A stretch of DNA of 64,000 nucleotides from Moniliella sp. 'wahieum' (lineage: Eukaryota > Basidiomycota > Moniliellomycetes > Moniliellales > Moniliellaceae): contig RSEE01000054.1 of NCBI GenBank assembly GCA_003971905.1, positions 372,001 to 436,000 on the forward strand, given 5' to 3'. A program made the translations under genes and the position numbers. Positions 46,898 through 59,700 of this stretch are shown in pieces; position 1 is the first letter of the stretch; every line of letters begins with the position of its first letter. Below the pieces are notes generated by a model that saw nothing but the letters and a program-made list of their open reading frames with translations, ran no database searches and was not told where the DNA came from.

Positions 46898-49298
46898 TCA
46901 AGTGTAAGTATTCCAAGCGTTCCAGGGGTTATGCCTCGAGAAGGATGGGGCGTATCGGGACCTGCCACCGCCTGGCCCGGGCCGGCACTTTGTGGTGCCG
47001 ACGACGGCGGAGCGAGCGAGGGTCCGGCCGCCAGACCGAGCGCCGCTGGCGAAAGGTCGGCGTCCAGTGCCCCCACCAACGTTCGTCGGGCGAGCAGGTG
47101 CGCCGCCGCGGCCCGGTCGACGCGCACCAACGCCGAGCATGCCCAGTCCCAGACGTGCACAATGGCCTGGCGCGTGGGCGGTCCGTCGGGCCGCAGGCTC
47201 AGGAGGTAGGCCGCGCACGAGGTTACTGCCACCGCCACACACGGTCGGCCGCGGCGGCGGCATAGAGGCGCTGCAAGATGCGCATCTGCGCGGCTTGGTA
47301 CCAGGAGATACGGTGGTGGGACGCGTTGGATCGATGGTAATGGCCGCGGCTGTGCGCTTGTCGTTCGGGGTCGAGGGCACTTCGTCCGTCTTGCCTGCCT
47401 CGCTTGGCATGCTGCGCGTGCCCCCGCGCGGGATGGTACCCATTCCGAAGCGCCAGCAGCCAGGGTACGACGGGCGCCGTCGGATCAATGCGGCAGAGGG
47501 GTTGCGTGATCGGGCTTGGAACGAGGCGCGGCGAGCCAAGGCCGAGGAAGGGAGAGGCAGAGGAGGAAGTGAAGGTGGTGGCGGTGGAAGAAGATGCGAC
47601 AGGGTGGACACTGGTCGTACTGGCTGGCCTCGGCCCGTGGGGAAATGGGAGATGAGAGGATGAAACCGAGGCAGAGCAGGAAGGTGGGACTGGGGCCGAG
47701 GCGAGCAGAGGCGAGACGTGGTGGTGTCCCAGGGGGTTTTGGCCCTGCTCAGGTCCACCACGCGCACTTGGCTCGGTGGCTGGCTTGGGCATAATCGATG
47801 AGCAACGCGCGCCCAATGGGCGAGAGAGGAGCCCGTCCATCGCACGAGGCAAGATGGGCGATCCGACGCCGGGCCAGTAGCCGGTACCTCGCCCCACTCG
47901 TCGTCGCTGCCAAAATACCAGCACGGCGACCAAGGGTTGTGGGAGCGGGGCTGGGGAAGCCAAGCGAAGCCGCGTGCGTGCCCAAACAGCGTCGCACAGC
48001 CGCGGAGGATCAAGACGCCTTGCCCCGAAGCGACCAAGATGGCGTCGTGAGCCACGTCGCGGGTAAAGACCGTGTCGAGAGCGCCAAGTCCCTTGCCAGC
48101 GGTGGCCCTTGGTGATGCGAGCTTCCGCAGCCGCACATGCCGACGTGGGGGGCACGTCAAAGCAAGTGTTGAAGACAAATGTTGGCTCGGATCCAAACAC
48201 GTTCCCGACGCCAACGCTGCGCCATCGCCCACACCAACGTAGCCGCCTCCCCCTCGCTGGGGACGAAGCACAACAAACAGATCGTCCCACGTTGGGGGCG
48301 GCCAGCCGTGCCGGCGGAAGGGAGGAGGTAGTGGACAAATAGATAAAGTGGTCATCGTATCAACGAGCGGGGATGGTGGTGCCTCTGTCGGCGGACAAAA
48401 GGTGGGCGAGAGAGAAAAAGTGGGTTTGGGTCATGGTGGGCAAGTGCCATTGGACAAACGTGCCGTCGCCTGCTACCAGGGCGGGCCGATAGACCGTTGA
48501 CCTTGATGTTGGTACGAGGACCAACGTGCTGCACGCCGGGCGGCAAGGCAACTGGCCCATCAGTTTGAATTGGCCACGCCGATCGGATCCGGGAGTAGGA
48601 TGACTGGAGCACGAAACAGGTGGACGGTACAGATAGCATGGCCCCCCACGTTTGGGCCGACAAATGAACTGGTCGCCATCCGACTCGAGCGCCGTGGACC
48701 GAAGCGCAAGCGGCCAGCCGACCAGGCGGCAGCCCCGGTTGGAAGCAAGTTCACCCGGGGGGGCGGAGGTGGCGTGCCCCACAGAAGCTCGTGCGACGAC
48801 ATCCACCACATGCGTCCCCTGCACACCGGGCACAAGCAAGGTTGGGGCGGGGCAAGGCGATCAGGCGCCGCTGGAGCGCGTTGGGCACACAGGTGCGGAA
48901 ACGTGGCGACAAGCTCGCCAAGAGGGCCTGTGGCGCGGCGCACGTATTCGGCGGGCCATAGAGAGAGACGACGTGGCAATGGAAGGGAGCAAAACGGGTG
49001 TGCGAGCGCGACGGCCGAGGCCGGTGCCCCATTGGGGCCAAGGACATGGTGCAGCACCACGAGCGAGCGCCAGGAATGCACCGAGGCAAAGGCGCCCGTC
49101 TCATCCGGCGGGGCAGCGCTGGCGCGCGTGGTGGGCGCAGGCGGAAGGAGGCCGTGGCGCTTGGCCAGGCCGTACCAGACAGCGTCAGCCATGGCCAGGT
49201 GGTACCACGCCTTGCACACCCGCGCGGCCACGGCCAGCTCGCGGGGGACAGCACGCCCGAGGCCAATACGTCGCAGGCCACCTCGAAGGAGAGGGCAT
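46898..49298 (-). CDS. F-box protein with a long C-terminal region
   Basis: The start near 49298, allowing one missing C, gives MPLSFEVACDVLASGVLSP, then RELAVAARVCKAWYHLAMAD, AVWYGLAKRH, which is an F-box (the Skp1-binding helix set of SCF ubiquitin ligases). Downstream pieces include HSWRSLVVLHHVLGP, PTMTQTHFFSLAHLLSADRG, VFTRDVAHDAILVASGQGVL and IVHVWDWACSALVRVD. A possible beta-propeller or Sel1-like fold cannot be decided. Many frame changes occur and the end at 46898 is approximate. Two adjacent genes, split near 48360, are an alternative because an in-frame ATG lies there. The substrate is unknown. Confidence 0.6.
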
Positions 49299-50213
49299 GA
49301 GGATGTCCAGGGGGGGTGCGCGGGGGGGAGAGGCGGCGGCGGCCAGGAGGATGGAGATGGGGGGGGGGGATGTCCGCCCTAAGGAAACGAAGCGAGGCCC
49401 CTGCTTGGTAGGTACTACTTCGAGCGCCTACTCGTAGCCGGAGTGCACTTAGCCACTCGCCACTAGTCAGGCTCAGCCCCTGTGTCAGCCACGGCAATCG
49501 GATCTACATTCGATCATCCGTCATCAATCATTAAGCTTAATCATCGATCCACTGGGCGAAATCTGGTTGGGGTTTAAATAGGCCTGAGACCTTGTTGGGC
49601 CCTGAAGCTGGCGAGTATCGACTATCGGTTCATACATGGCTCACGAGACGTTGAGCACGTTGAACGTCGAACCTTCAGCAAACCCGCAAGGGTTGCTAAG
49701 TAACTGAGTTCTTCGGCATATCTCGTCGGTAGTCTGTCAGTTAGTTGCCACTGCCCCTTGTCAGCAGGTCCACAGATGCCTCTTCGTCGAAACACTGTGG
49801 CCTGTGCTCCCTCTCTGTCTACTGCACGTCTATGTCTCTACGCCATAGGAGGTCGTAAGGGCAGGCCTTGGTGCTCATGCGCTCACAATCCAAAGGTAAA
49901 GATGTATCTATCTGTCGTCGATCATCAGTTTCCGCCAAAAAGACCGACTGTTGCAGCTAATACACAAGGGAGACGCTCAGGACAAACCCTAATTGCAGCG
50001 AGGAACACAGAGACCAGATAGGATGGGAGTCGGAACCACCACAAGAACAGCAGACAACGTAAACAGCAACACACGGGAGACATATAGGTGTTGCGCAAAA
50101 AGACAGAGGAAAAGGAGATTGGCAGCAGTGCAGCCAGACGAGGACAAGCGGGGCTGCTCGAGACCACCAAGATCAATCCGGACCAATCTCGGTAGTGGAA
50201 TGCAGTGGTGAAC
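49299..50213. other. Intergenic with scattered heptad words
   Basis: No gene is supported. TCA triplets at 49514, 49521 and 49528 are spaced by 7 bp, and ACTAGTCAGGCTCAG lies near 49463. GTTGAGCACGTTGAAC lies near 49651. The interval therefore resembles the 18.7-29.9 kb block on a small scale. Confidence 0.5.
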
Positions 50214-52137
50214 TCAGTTCATTCCATCTTGCGGGCTCTCAACTATCTCGTTGTGTGGCGTCGCATTCTTCGACGTGCCTGCACCTCGGCCAACTGCGCT
50301 CCGTTCGGATCCGTCGCCCAGCACGTCATTGCGGCCATTGGCAATCAAAATCTCGTTCCATTCGTTGTCTTGCTCTGTCAAATCAATCTTGGTCGTATCG
50401 GGAACAACAGGCGGCATACCACGCCCACCGCACCAATCCGGCTGCCCAGAAAACGTGGCATTCTTGCCCCACCGGTGCTGGATCGGCGGAAGGATTGGGT
50501 GCCGATGGCCGCACCGGCCTTGGCAAGGCCGCTGCAAAGCCATAGTGCGTCCCACGCAACGCCGTGGGAACGAAGACGCAGCCACCAACCCGCACGCAGC
50601 AGAGCCAGGCCGAGTTGCCGACGAGGCCAACAGACCATACAACACCACCATCGCAGCTGGCGCATGCAGCAGCTTGTCCCATGCCGCCCCGATGATCACA
50701 CCTGTCCATCCAGCATTGATCAGTTACTCTCATCCTAACAGGAACCAACTGGGCGAGAAAGAAAGCAAAGGAAAAAACGAACCCAGAATGACGTAGCCGC
50801 CAAAGCCCAAGACGAGGAGCCGCTTGGTCCCAACATGGGCAGAGGACTGGGCCCAGGAAGGCACCGGGGAGAGAAAGTGCTCCGAGCAACAGCTGGTACT
50901 CTGCGGTCCTGCGCAGCGGCGGTTTGTGGAGGATAAGAGAGATGACCGTGCCAGAAAAGCCCGTTGGAAAAGCTGACAACTATGAAAGGAGGGGAACAAG
51001 CACAGAGGGTCAAACAGGAGGGTCGAGGCGTTGTGGGAGAGAGAGATAGGACCACACTCACAGTCGTACAGGAACCAGGACATGGCGATACCAAACAGAC
51101 GGGGCCAGTACTTCTTAAGTGCGAGCCAGTAGGGCACCTTGTGACGAATGGCATTCTTGCGATAGAGCTTCGAGTTGATCATGCGCCACCGGAAGTAAAA
51201 CACCGTCAGGGGCAGAAGAGCACCAATGCCAAAGCAGATGCGCCAGGTAATGTGCAAGCTTGCGCATATCGCTTGGCCATGAGGGACAGGCGTGTCGCCA
51301 TACCCGGTGGCGACAGAACGATGAGGAAAATCGAAGATGCCAGTGGCCGCCAAACGTGAGGACCACATTGGTGACCCAGATAAACACCGAGTCGCGCTTG
51401 GCCCGCGAAGAGCGTTCATCGGCCGCCTCGGAAGCGGAGACGGACGAGGCAGGGTACTCGCCTCCGACGCCAAACCCAATAGCCCCGCGCGTGATGACAA
51501 GCCACCAGAACAGGTTGTTGGGGTTGCCATGAATGGGCGAGGCGGCAGTGGAAAAAATAGCACCCAGGACGAGAATGACGGTAGTGATGACGATGGCTGA
51601 CTTGCGGCCCACGCGGTCGGTAATGACGCCGACGATCAGTTGACCAAGAATGGCACCCACAAGGAGCGCATTGCTCACGCGCGTGCTCATGGTCGATGTG
51701 TAGACGTTGGAGCCATACCGCTACTCGGGAAAAACCATCTTCCATCAGTATACAAGAGGAGCAACGCCAAGGCAGGGAGAGAGGGCGGGGCGTGGGTGCG
51801 TACCGTTCGAAGAGCACATTGCCAGGGTCATGCAGTTGTTCTGATAGCCGTCGCTAATGAGAGCAGCGCCAGCGGCCAGAACAGTAAAGAAGGAGCTGTA
51901 CTTGGCGATCCTGGCCTGCTTGGCCTCCTTGGCGGTCTGGATGGGATCTTGGTAGGGCAGGTTGGCGGCGGGGGACAACTCGCCTGAGGGAACTTCCTTC
52001 AGCGGCGACTTGATGCTGCTGCTCTGCCCGTCCGAGGACGAGACCTTGAGAAAGTCGGCTGGAGCGAGCATGTCGGGTGCAGGCGCAGGTGCTGGCGGGG
52101 GCCAGGACGGAGCGGTGGCCGTGGGGGGGGCGGCCAT
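50214..52137 (-). CDS. MFS permease of the GIT1 type (glycerophosphoinositol/phosphate)
   Basis: This is a proton-coupled plasma-membrane carrier; GIT1 relatives import glycerophosphoinositol, glycerophosphocholine or phosphate. The start at 52137 gives MAAPPTATAPSWPPPAP. Membrane part: YSSFFTVLAAGAALISDGYQ, NNCMTLAM; intron 51721-51803; YGSNVYTSTMSTRVSNALLV, GAILGQLIVGVITDRVGRKS, TRGAIGFGVGGEYPASSVSA, SEAADERS, VFIWVTNVVLTFGG. Then KNAIRHKVPYWLALKKYWPR, LFGIAMSWFLYD; intron 50980-51061 (GTGAGT...CATAG); FSNG, LLLGALSLPGAFLGP and GVIIGAAWDKL. The cytosolic tail reads TKIDLTEQDNEWNEI, stop at 50214. The GVGGEYP signature and the YDF.SFSNG junction fit GIT1. Substrate is inference. Confidence 0.85.
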
Positions 52138-54177
52138 GGTGCTGTGTGGGAGAGGAATAAGGGGGGGGGAGGGGTGACGTGTGGGCGGGGTGCGGGGCGC
52201 GCGGGATGGGGCGGGAGGGGTTTTATGCAGATGGCTCCAGCACCAGGCGCGCAGCTGGAGGGGACGAAGGTGCGGGCGAGTGTAGTGGGGATGGGGGGAG
52301 AAAGGGCGCGGACAGACGGTGGGCGTGCATGGCGGGAGGCGAGCCTTCGTTGGCACAGATGTGATCACACTGTTCTGGAATCGTCCAAGTGCCGCAGCGC
52401 TGGGGATGGGAAGCAGCCGCGTGCAAATCCTGTCCCCAAGACACGCGCCACGCCGGCCGCAATAGCGACGGAGCACGGCGTGTGTGTTCCTGCGAGCGCT
52501 GTGCCTTCTCCGCAGCTGCCCAGTCATTAATCATTAACCCGCATGATCGGCTTAGTCCGGCTAAACGTTTAACGAGAATCGAGCTAATCGAGCTAATCTG
52601 TGATCAGTACGCGGGCACTGCCGGGCACTTCCCCGCCAGCCGCGCCCCCACACGCGCCGAGCCAGCAGCAAAAATGTCCGCCCCACAGCCGCCGTGCTGG
52701 GCGATGTTGTCCCCGACCCCGCACGCACACCACTGGCCCCGTGCGGCGAGGCGCGGACGCGGGGCAACTGCGAGCGCACCCTGGTACCTGCCTAGTCCCC
52801 ACTGCTCGTGTGTGTCACGCAGCGGGCGGTGATATCGTGATGCTGGGGGCCCCGCACCAGCGCACTGTCCTGCGCGCCGTATCGCCACGCCTGCCCAGGC
52901 GGCTGGGCCCAGGCTGGCCTGGCGCCAAGGCAGGCACCAGGCCAGTACCAGGACTAGTAACCTAGTAACCATGCCTGCCCGTCGGCCCGTCTCCGTGTGA
53001 GCAGCAGCAGTCGCACAGCACCGTCGCCACCCTCGTCCGCACACGAACGAAGCACCTAGCAAAAGGACAGTATATAGAAGGGCATTGCCCTGTATAGCGC
53101 CCGAGCCCAGAGCCTCCCAGTCCCTTCCCCCCACATCCATCCTCTAGAGAGCCGAGGATATATATGGCCCACCGGTTGGACCACATCCAATTGGGCCCAT
53201 CTCGGCGGCAACCGTGGCTTGATGGGTGTTGGTTATATTATGTGGGCACAGAAGCGCAAGTCGCCTAGCGCACACACAGGTGAAACTCGAGTAGACTCCG
53301 ATGGTTGCAACCGGGTGCCCAGGCACGCATTGGTAAGCATGTTGGCTGTTTCGTGTCCGCCCTTCTTTTTGTATCCAAGTTTACCTGGTATGTTTGGACA
53401 CCTATGCTTTCTCTGTATAGGTATGCCAAAAAGCCAACAGGTCCCGAGCACAATCAGGTACAAAACAGGATCCACGTGTCTGGGGTAACTAGTGTGGAGT
53501 CGCGTGAATCATTAAGAAGGATCGACTTGGCCGCGGGCCCTTTTCACCGTCTCTCGCCCTCGCTCCCTTAGCTTGTTTTGGGTTGAAACCTCCCCCACAA
53601 TGCATTTAGGAGAACTGTGTTGCAACCTGATTTTGTGCAACTGAGTGAGCGGCAGGTCTCCTGCCGCCTTCTCCCGAGTTGAAGCATATCGGTGTGAGAC
53701 ATATATAGAAACGTTGTATATGGAAGCAGCGCTGTAGGGTAGTCTCGCCCGTCGGCGGGGGCTCAACCCGCCCTTCCCCAGATGCCGGGGAAGCCTATTA
53801 GGTGGGTCACATGTCCGGTCATCAAAAGCTTTTATATACGTCTCTGCTGAGATGATGCGTGGCGGATATAACCGTCGGTTTTCGCACCATAACTTGCATC
53901 CAAACCCAGCTGGACACACATCCAGTAGCATATTATACGCCAGAGCAAGATGGTTCTGTCTATATCGCACTTCGGCTTCATTGAAAGAGACGAGATAAAA
54001 TGAATTTGACTTGGGTTTTTTTATCTGTTTTTTTGGTGGAGAGGGTGGATGGAAACATGGACGGGTGTGAGAGACAAGAGATGTTCAGGGATCATGGATC
54101 ATGGATCATAGAAGATATGATGAGGTTGAGAACAACCAATCCAGGGCGATGACTGAAAAGAGATGACGGACGCCCAT
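52138..54177. other. Intergenic, about 2 kb, no supported gene
   Basis: Words seen include a 9-bp repeat AATCGAGCT near 52570-52595, CTAGTAAC repeated near 52954-52968, and an inverted repeat at 53337-53455 (see findings). Open stretches near 53512-53970 on the minus strand show no domain and no codon pattern like the neighbouring genes. Confidence 0.5.
54089..54109. repeat. Heptad array, three perfect GGATCAT
   Basis: Three identical 7-bp units in the 3' flank of the next minus-strand gene. The ATGATCC register contains a TGA core. Confidence 0.8.
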
Positions 54178-56056
54178 TCAGGGGCGAAAACATGACGGAT
54201 CCTGGAACCGAACCAAAACAAAGCGAGAGCGTCTGGCATCTCTCGGGGCGATTATATTCACCCTAGATGTGGCCAAGCCCCGACGGGTGCCCGCCAAGAA
54301 CGCCGCGCTCACCGCGGCCGAGCCCGGGTTGAGCATGTTGGCCATGCCCAGCACATTCATCTCGTTAAATGCACCCTGCAGAACGGCGGCGGCAGCAATG
54401 GACGGGAGAGCGGCTGTGCCAAACTGCGCTGCCGCATTCGCCGCAATGGCCTGCGTCACGCTCGACTGGGCCGCCGCCGTAATCATGGCCTGAACACGAG
54501 CCTGCGTCAGGGCAATGGACTGGGCAGCTTGGATGCCCGACCGCGAGATGAGGTCCTGAGCAAGCATCTGCTTCCGAATGGCCGCAGTGACAATGGAGCG
54601 GAGGTAGGGTGCAGTGGAAGCTTGCTCAATCGCCTCCTCCACCAACGAGCCGGTTACACCCACTGCCGCCGCCTTCTGCAGGGCCGACGCAATGGCGATC
54701 TGCTTGTTCGTCTCGACCAACGAAGACAGGCACGACTGGAGAATAGCCGAATAGGCCGCGGCCTTGATTTGTTTCGCCTCCTCATACGCGGCACCCTGCA
54801 TCCTGGCAAACTCGAGAGCATTGGCCACTGCCGAACGGGTAAGAATCGACTCCTTAGCCGCCAGCATATAAGGCGCCACACTGGTGCCCGCTTCGAGCAT
54901 GCCAGCCTGAACAAGACTGTCGGTGAGCAAGCTCTGGGTGGAGCGCGAAGAAGCCACATCACGAAGAGCCGCCAACACCTCGGCCGACGAGGCCGTCGCC
55001 GCCTCTTCGGCCAACAGTGACGGGGCAATGATGCCATTAGCCAACCCATTCATCGCAGCCCACTGTAGCACGGCAAAATGCGCGTCAGTACATATACCCC
55101 TCACAACTGAGTCCCAACCTGATTTCCATGGCGCTGTCATCCGAAAATTAACGTACCTTCACCATCCCATTCGTAGGGCAGGCGCCCATCATCATCATTC
55201 GGCTCGCCATCACGTCCTTGGCCGCGGCCTGGTCCGCGATAGCCGACTTGATCATCGCCGCCTCGACCGCCTGGTCTTCGGCGATTTTCGACTTGAACAT
55301 CGCCTCGTCGATCGCCTGGGTTGCCATGGCCGACTTTTTCATCTCAGCCCACTGCGCTGCACCTTGCGCCCGCACGGCCGAGTCGAGCGTCGTGCGCCAC
55401 GCCTCGTCGGCCAGGGTGGCCGAAGCGGCAGACAAGTAGGGCTGGTTGAACCAATTGACCGACTCGGCCGCCGCCATCTCGCCGGCAGCAGCCGTGGTCA
55501 TCATAGCGGCTGACGAGAGCGGCGCAACGTGCAGGAACGGTGTCCACTGGGCAGCAGCGCGCTTCTTGGCCTCGGCCGTGGCAAGCCGTGCGGCCAGAAT
55601 CTCAGCATGCGGCAAAGGCAAGGCGGAGCCATTGTAGATCATGTCAATCTCATTGGCCCAATGGCCGGCATGTCGGCCAAGACCTTGTGGTAGACCGTGT
55701 CCATCGCATCAATCGGTCCGTCAAGGGAGAGGATCGACGAGCTGATGCGGCTCGCGTCCAGGCCCATCTTGGATGCCAGCGCCATGTTGGCCTCGAGAAT
55801 GTCGAGCGAGGGAGCAACGAGGTGCACGTTGGCGCCTTGCTGCAGCAGCTTCATGGCCATCGACGCACCCTGGCGGTTGTCACCAGTAAAGAACATGATC
55901 CGCGCGCCGGCCACGGTGGGGTCGGCCATCATGGACGAAGACAGAATCCCAGGGGGGGGACCAAACGCAGCAGACGCCGCGAGAGAACGACGGATTGCCA
56001 ACGTGTCAGGCACAACGTGGCCGGGAAAGAGTTGGAGGCTGGTGGGGAAGGACATG
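54178..56056 (-). CDS. Unrecognised Ala-rich protein with a Rossmann-like N-terminus
   Basis: I do not recognise this family. The start is taken at 56056 (MSFPTSLQLFPGHVV); an upstream in-frame ATG is at 56082. Residues about 45-150 resemble the first half of a short-chain dehydrogenase: ARIMFFTGDNRQGASMAMKL, then QQGANVHLVAPSLDILEANM, and after one shift near 55645 EIDMIYNGSALPLPH. The Tyr-x-x-x-Lys catalytic pair is not visible. The following 400 or so residues are helical and Ala-rich (e.g. SVNWFNQPYLSAASA, LQSCLSSLVETNKQIAIASA). An intron at 55063-55156 (GTACGT...CTACAG) joins NGMVK to WAAMNGLANG. It ends at 54178. It has fewer frame breaks than most neighbours. A TATA-like box lies about 130 bp upstream. 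It may be an orphan or fast-evolving protein. Confidence 0.65.
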
Positions 56057-56188
56057 TTGGACAAACAAGTGCTTGGGGGCAAGGGAAGTGGGAGTAGTGG
56101 GGAGCGAGAGGTAGTAGATGTGGGGAAGTGCGGGAAGGCAGAAGGGGGTGTGGTGAAGAAGAGAAACCCAGGGGGGTCGTCCGCTGGG

Positions 56189-56196
56189 TTTATATA
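56189..56196 (-). promoter_or_regulatory. TATA box upstream of the Ala-rich gene
   Basis: TATATAAA on the minus strand, 133 bp before the start codon at 56056. No equally good box is seen before the neighbouring genes, which fits a regulated or strongly expressed gene. Confidence 0.4.
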
Positions 56197-56737
56197 CGGT
56201 CGTAGCTCCGCTTCACAGCTATTAGAAGAAAATACTGCACCACACTGGAAACACGTCCGTGCGCCTTTGCTGATGCAATGGACCGCCGCTGCACCACCAA
56301 AAGTGTATATTTTCGGATGATCTGTGCTCGTTTGTACGCCCTGCGCAAAGGCCCCAACCCCACCACCTCTCGAAGCTCTGATTTGACCGACAAGTGTCGT
56401 ATGACACCTCCCGTCCTACTGGCCCTGCGCCTCCGCTCGACTTTCAGCCTTGCTCCGCCCGTCGCCTACTAGACGACGCGCTAAAACCTGTGCGCACAGG
56501 CAATCGTCCTAAGTAGCCGACGAGGTGGGACGCACGGGCGCTAGGGGTGGTTCGTTCCTCAGTTGCCGCCTCAATGACCGACTACTTTCCCGCGGTGCCA
56601 CCCACCTTATTACCTTACCACCCGGCCACCTGACCACCCCACCACCCCACCACATCCCACCTCCACCGACTCCCTACGGAGACACGAAGCGAGAATGAAT
56701 GGCTTAATTAAGCGCATGGTATACTAGCAGACTAACG

Positions 56738-59700
56738 CTACTCAGTAGGCTGCTGCCGTGGCAGTGAGCGGGGCCATCCGGGGATGCAGGCCAATGCGCC
56801 GCCCTCCTGCCCGGAACAGCAGAAGGCGCTACGGACGGACAGGTCAGGAGCCTCTCCTGGATAGCTTCGATTTTGGCGGCAAAACGGGCTTCGAGAGTGC
56901 TGACGCTCGGTCCAGCATTTGGTGGGCACAGAGGACGCTGCGCTCCAGCGCTTAAGCCGGACCAAGGTTGTAGGAATCGCCTCCGCTTCGCTAGGCGACA
57001 CATGGGAAGCATGTTGGGGCGCGACTGGCTTGTCGGTACCTTCTCTCTCATCCGCTGGGTCCGAGCCCTTCTCGTCCGCAACCGGGCCAGCTCCCGAGGT
57101 GACCGACTGCCGCGCGAATGACGGTGGCCATGGCTCTGTGCGTGCGGTGCGAGCGAGGCGGCTTAAAGGTAGAGCAGGTAATGTCAAGCATCCGTGGCGT
57201 GGCAGCAAATTCGAGCGCTTGCTTCCGCACCATCTTGGCTTGGTACAAGAGTGATGGCAGATCCAACTCTCCCTCGGCCTTTTCCAAGGGCAGAAGCGTT
57301 GCCACCCTTCCCTCCTCGTCCTGTTCGGCCTTCTGCACCTCGCCCTCTTCAACCAAAGGCAACAGTGGGAGGCTGAACAAGGCGCTGCGCAGGTCGGCAC
57401 TCTTGAGGTAGGCGTTCTCATTGACGACGTGCTGCAGCGGCGCGGAGCGACCGTACCCGGTCCAAAAGGTAGGAGGTCTCGACGTCAATGGAAGAGTAGG
57501 TGAACTCGGTGTGTGTTTGGTTGTCTCCCTCTCGCACACCATCTGGGTTGTCGGCGTTGTTTGCAGTTGCAGCAATAGTGGCCTGTTTGCGTGCGATAGC
57601 CAAGTTTTTCTCCAGATCGTCAATCTCGGCTGGAGTGCGTCGTTGGCTTCTTGGTAAGTCTGGCTCTGTTTGAGCGTTTCTGCTAGTTCATGCTTCACAG
57701 CAACTATCTGGTCGGCCTGCTCGCTGGCCTTGAGCTGCCGGTTTAATCGCTCCACCCTAATTCCATCTTCTTGCAATCGCTCATCGCGCCACTTGAGCTC
57801 GCGGTACAAGTCGCGAATTTCATCTGTCAGCTTGGCCACCGTTCGTTCTGCTTCAACGTTACGCATCGACTCGATCTTGACCTGCTCCACTCGGGCAAGC
57901 CATGGCTCGGCGCCCACGACTGAAGATGCGTTGGTCAGTGTCGTGGGAAAAAGGAAACAGAGGGGAAATAGAAGCACGCACATTGCACAATGTTATCAGG
58001 TTCCTTGGCCACAATAAGCAAGAAGAGACAGTCGCCACCATAGACGTTGTGGACTCGAGGGGTTTGGCCAGGGCTCTGCGTCAAAGACATTGAACCCTTC
58101 CTTGGTTGCATCCAGAACCTGTTTGAGAAAGTTGGAAAGCAGGCACGGCATCTTGGACATCTTGACCTCGTGGGCATAGGCCGCGGCAGAACGCGCCAAC
58201 GCTGCAGCAAACTCTACCAGCTCCGAGCTGGTCTGGGTGAGAGTGGGCAAAGTGGATGATACAGCGTCCATGCGGAGGGCCTCAGTGTTGGCGTGCAACC
58301 CCTCAAGGTGGCGGAGGAACTTATGTGAGGTAACCTTGGCCGCTTGAGCTTGTCCACCAGTTCGTCCAGTGGCCCAAACATCGACCTGTCAACACTCTTA
58401 CCCCCACCACCGAGCTCCCACTCGACCGAGCCATCGACATGGAGCGCAGCGATGACTTGCCGGGTAAAGGTCAGGGCGGCAAATAGGGTGTCAAGGTCGT
58501 GTTCAAAGAGCGAAACACTGCCCACCTCCTTGGCCCAAAGGTCAGGCTCGGCATCGAGTTCGATTGCCATCCCGTCCGCAATGACGCCTTCTTGGTCGGC
58601 ACCTGCAAGTGCCTCAGCAAAGTCCTCCAGCTGAGCGATGAAGCGTAGCAGGTCCGATACGCACTCGGACTCCTTGAGTTCCTCTTTGCGTAGTGCTTCG
58701 ATATACATATCCATCCTCCGCTCCACGGAGGCAAGCTCCTTGTACATCCGCACGACGGATAAAGGCAGACGTGCTGCCATGGCCAGCAATAGCTGAAATC
58801 TGCCGCGAGACGGCAGTAACGTGGGCAAGATGGCGCCGCATTTGACAAATAGAAATGAGCTTCTCGTTGGGTGTTGGTGAATCCGCGACCGTGATCTCGG
58901 AGTGTTCCAGTTGACGGGGAATGTCGTAGTGAATCTCAATTACATGTTTGATGATGTCCGCCTTCTGGTGAATGCGTTCAAAGAACAGCAAGGCGTTGAC
59001 TGCATCCGCATCTTCACGGAAAAAAGCAGCTGGGAGGTAGGGACGCGTGACATCAATGTGCATCTGGGCCTGCTGGGCAGCTAGCTTGCCCAACTCGAGC
59101 TCGATGGTCTTGGCTTGAGACTTGAGAATGGACGTTTGAAGCTTCATGTTAAGGTTGAGCATGGCCTGGGTCTGGTTGGCGAGTTTGCCATTCCCACTGA
59201 CCGTTGTGAGTGCACTTGCATCGGCTCCCTCCGAATCCGATAGCCACTTTGCCTTCTCCTCCTGTAATCGCTCTAGCTCAGACTGAAGTTGGATGGTCAC
59301 CTCGCGGAACTGAGTAAAGATCACTTGGTCTTCTGCCACATTAGCTTGAAGCGTCTCGTTGCGGTGGTGCTGCTCTGCAAGCTGGATCGCCTTGAGATCA
59401 ATCTCCTCTTGAAGTTGCTTCTCTCGTCTCGATATGGGTCTCCTCGAGCTCATCGTTGAGCTCCCTGAGGGCATCGAGATCCTTGATCACAGCCTTCATC
59501 TCCTCCACCTTCTCGTTGAGAAAAGATTGCGTTCCGTCAGTTCTTCCAACATCTCCTCAGCATTAAGCGCATCATCCAGCTGCGCTTTGAGTTCTTCGAT
59601 CAACGTCTCTGCACTCTCCAAACGCTCTGAGGTCTGCTCGTACTGAGTTTGGATGTTGACAAGTTGGGCAAGCTCCTTGTCCATCTCAGCAATCTTGCGC

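Noticed and set aside
52604-53140. Open frames in the 52-53 kb gap
   Set aside because: GC-rich shadow frames on both strands with low-complexity peptides and no family match.
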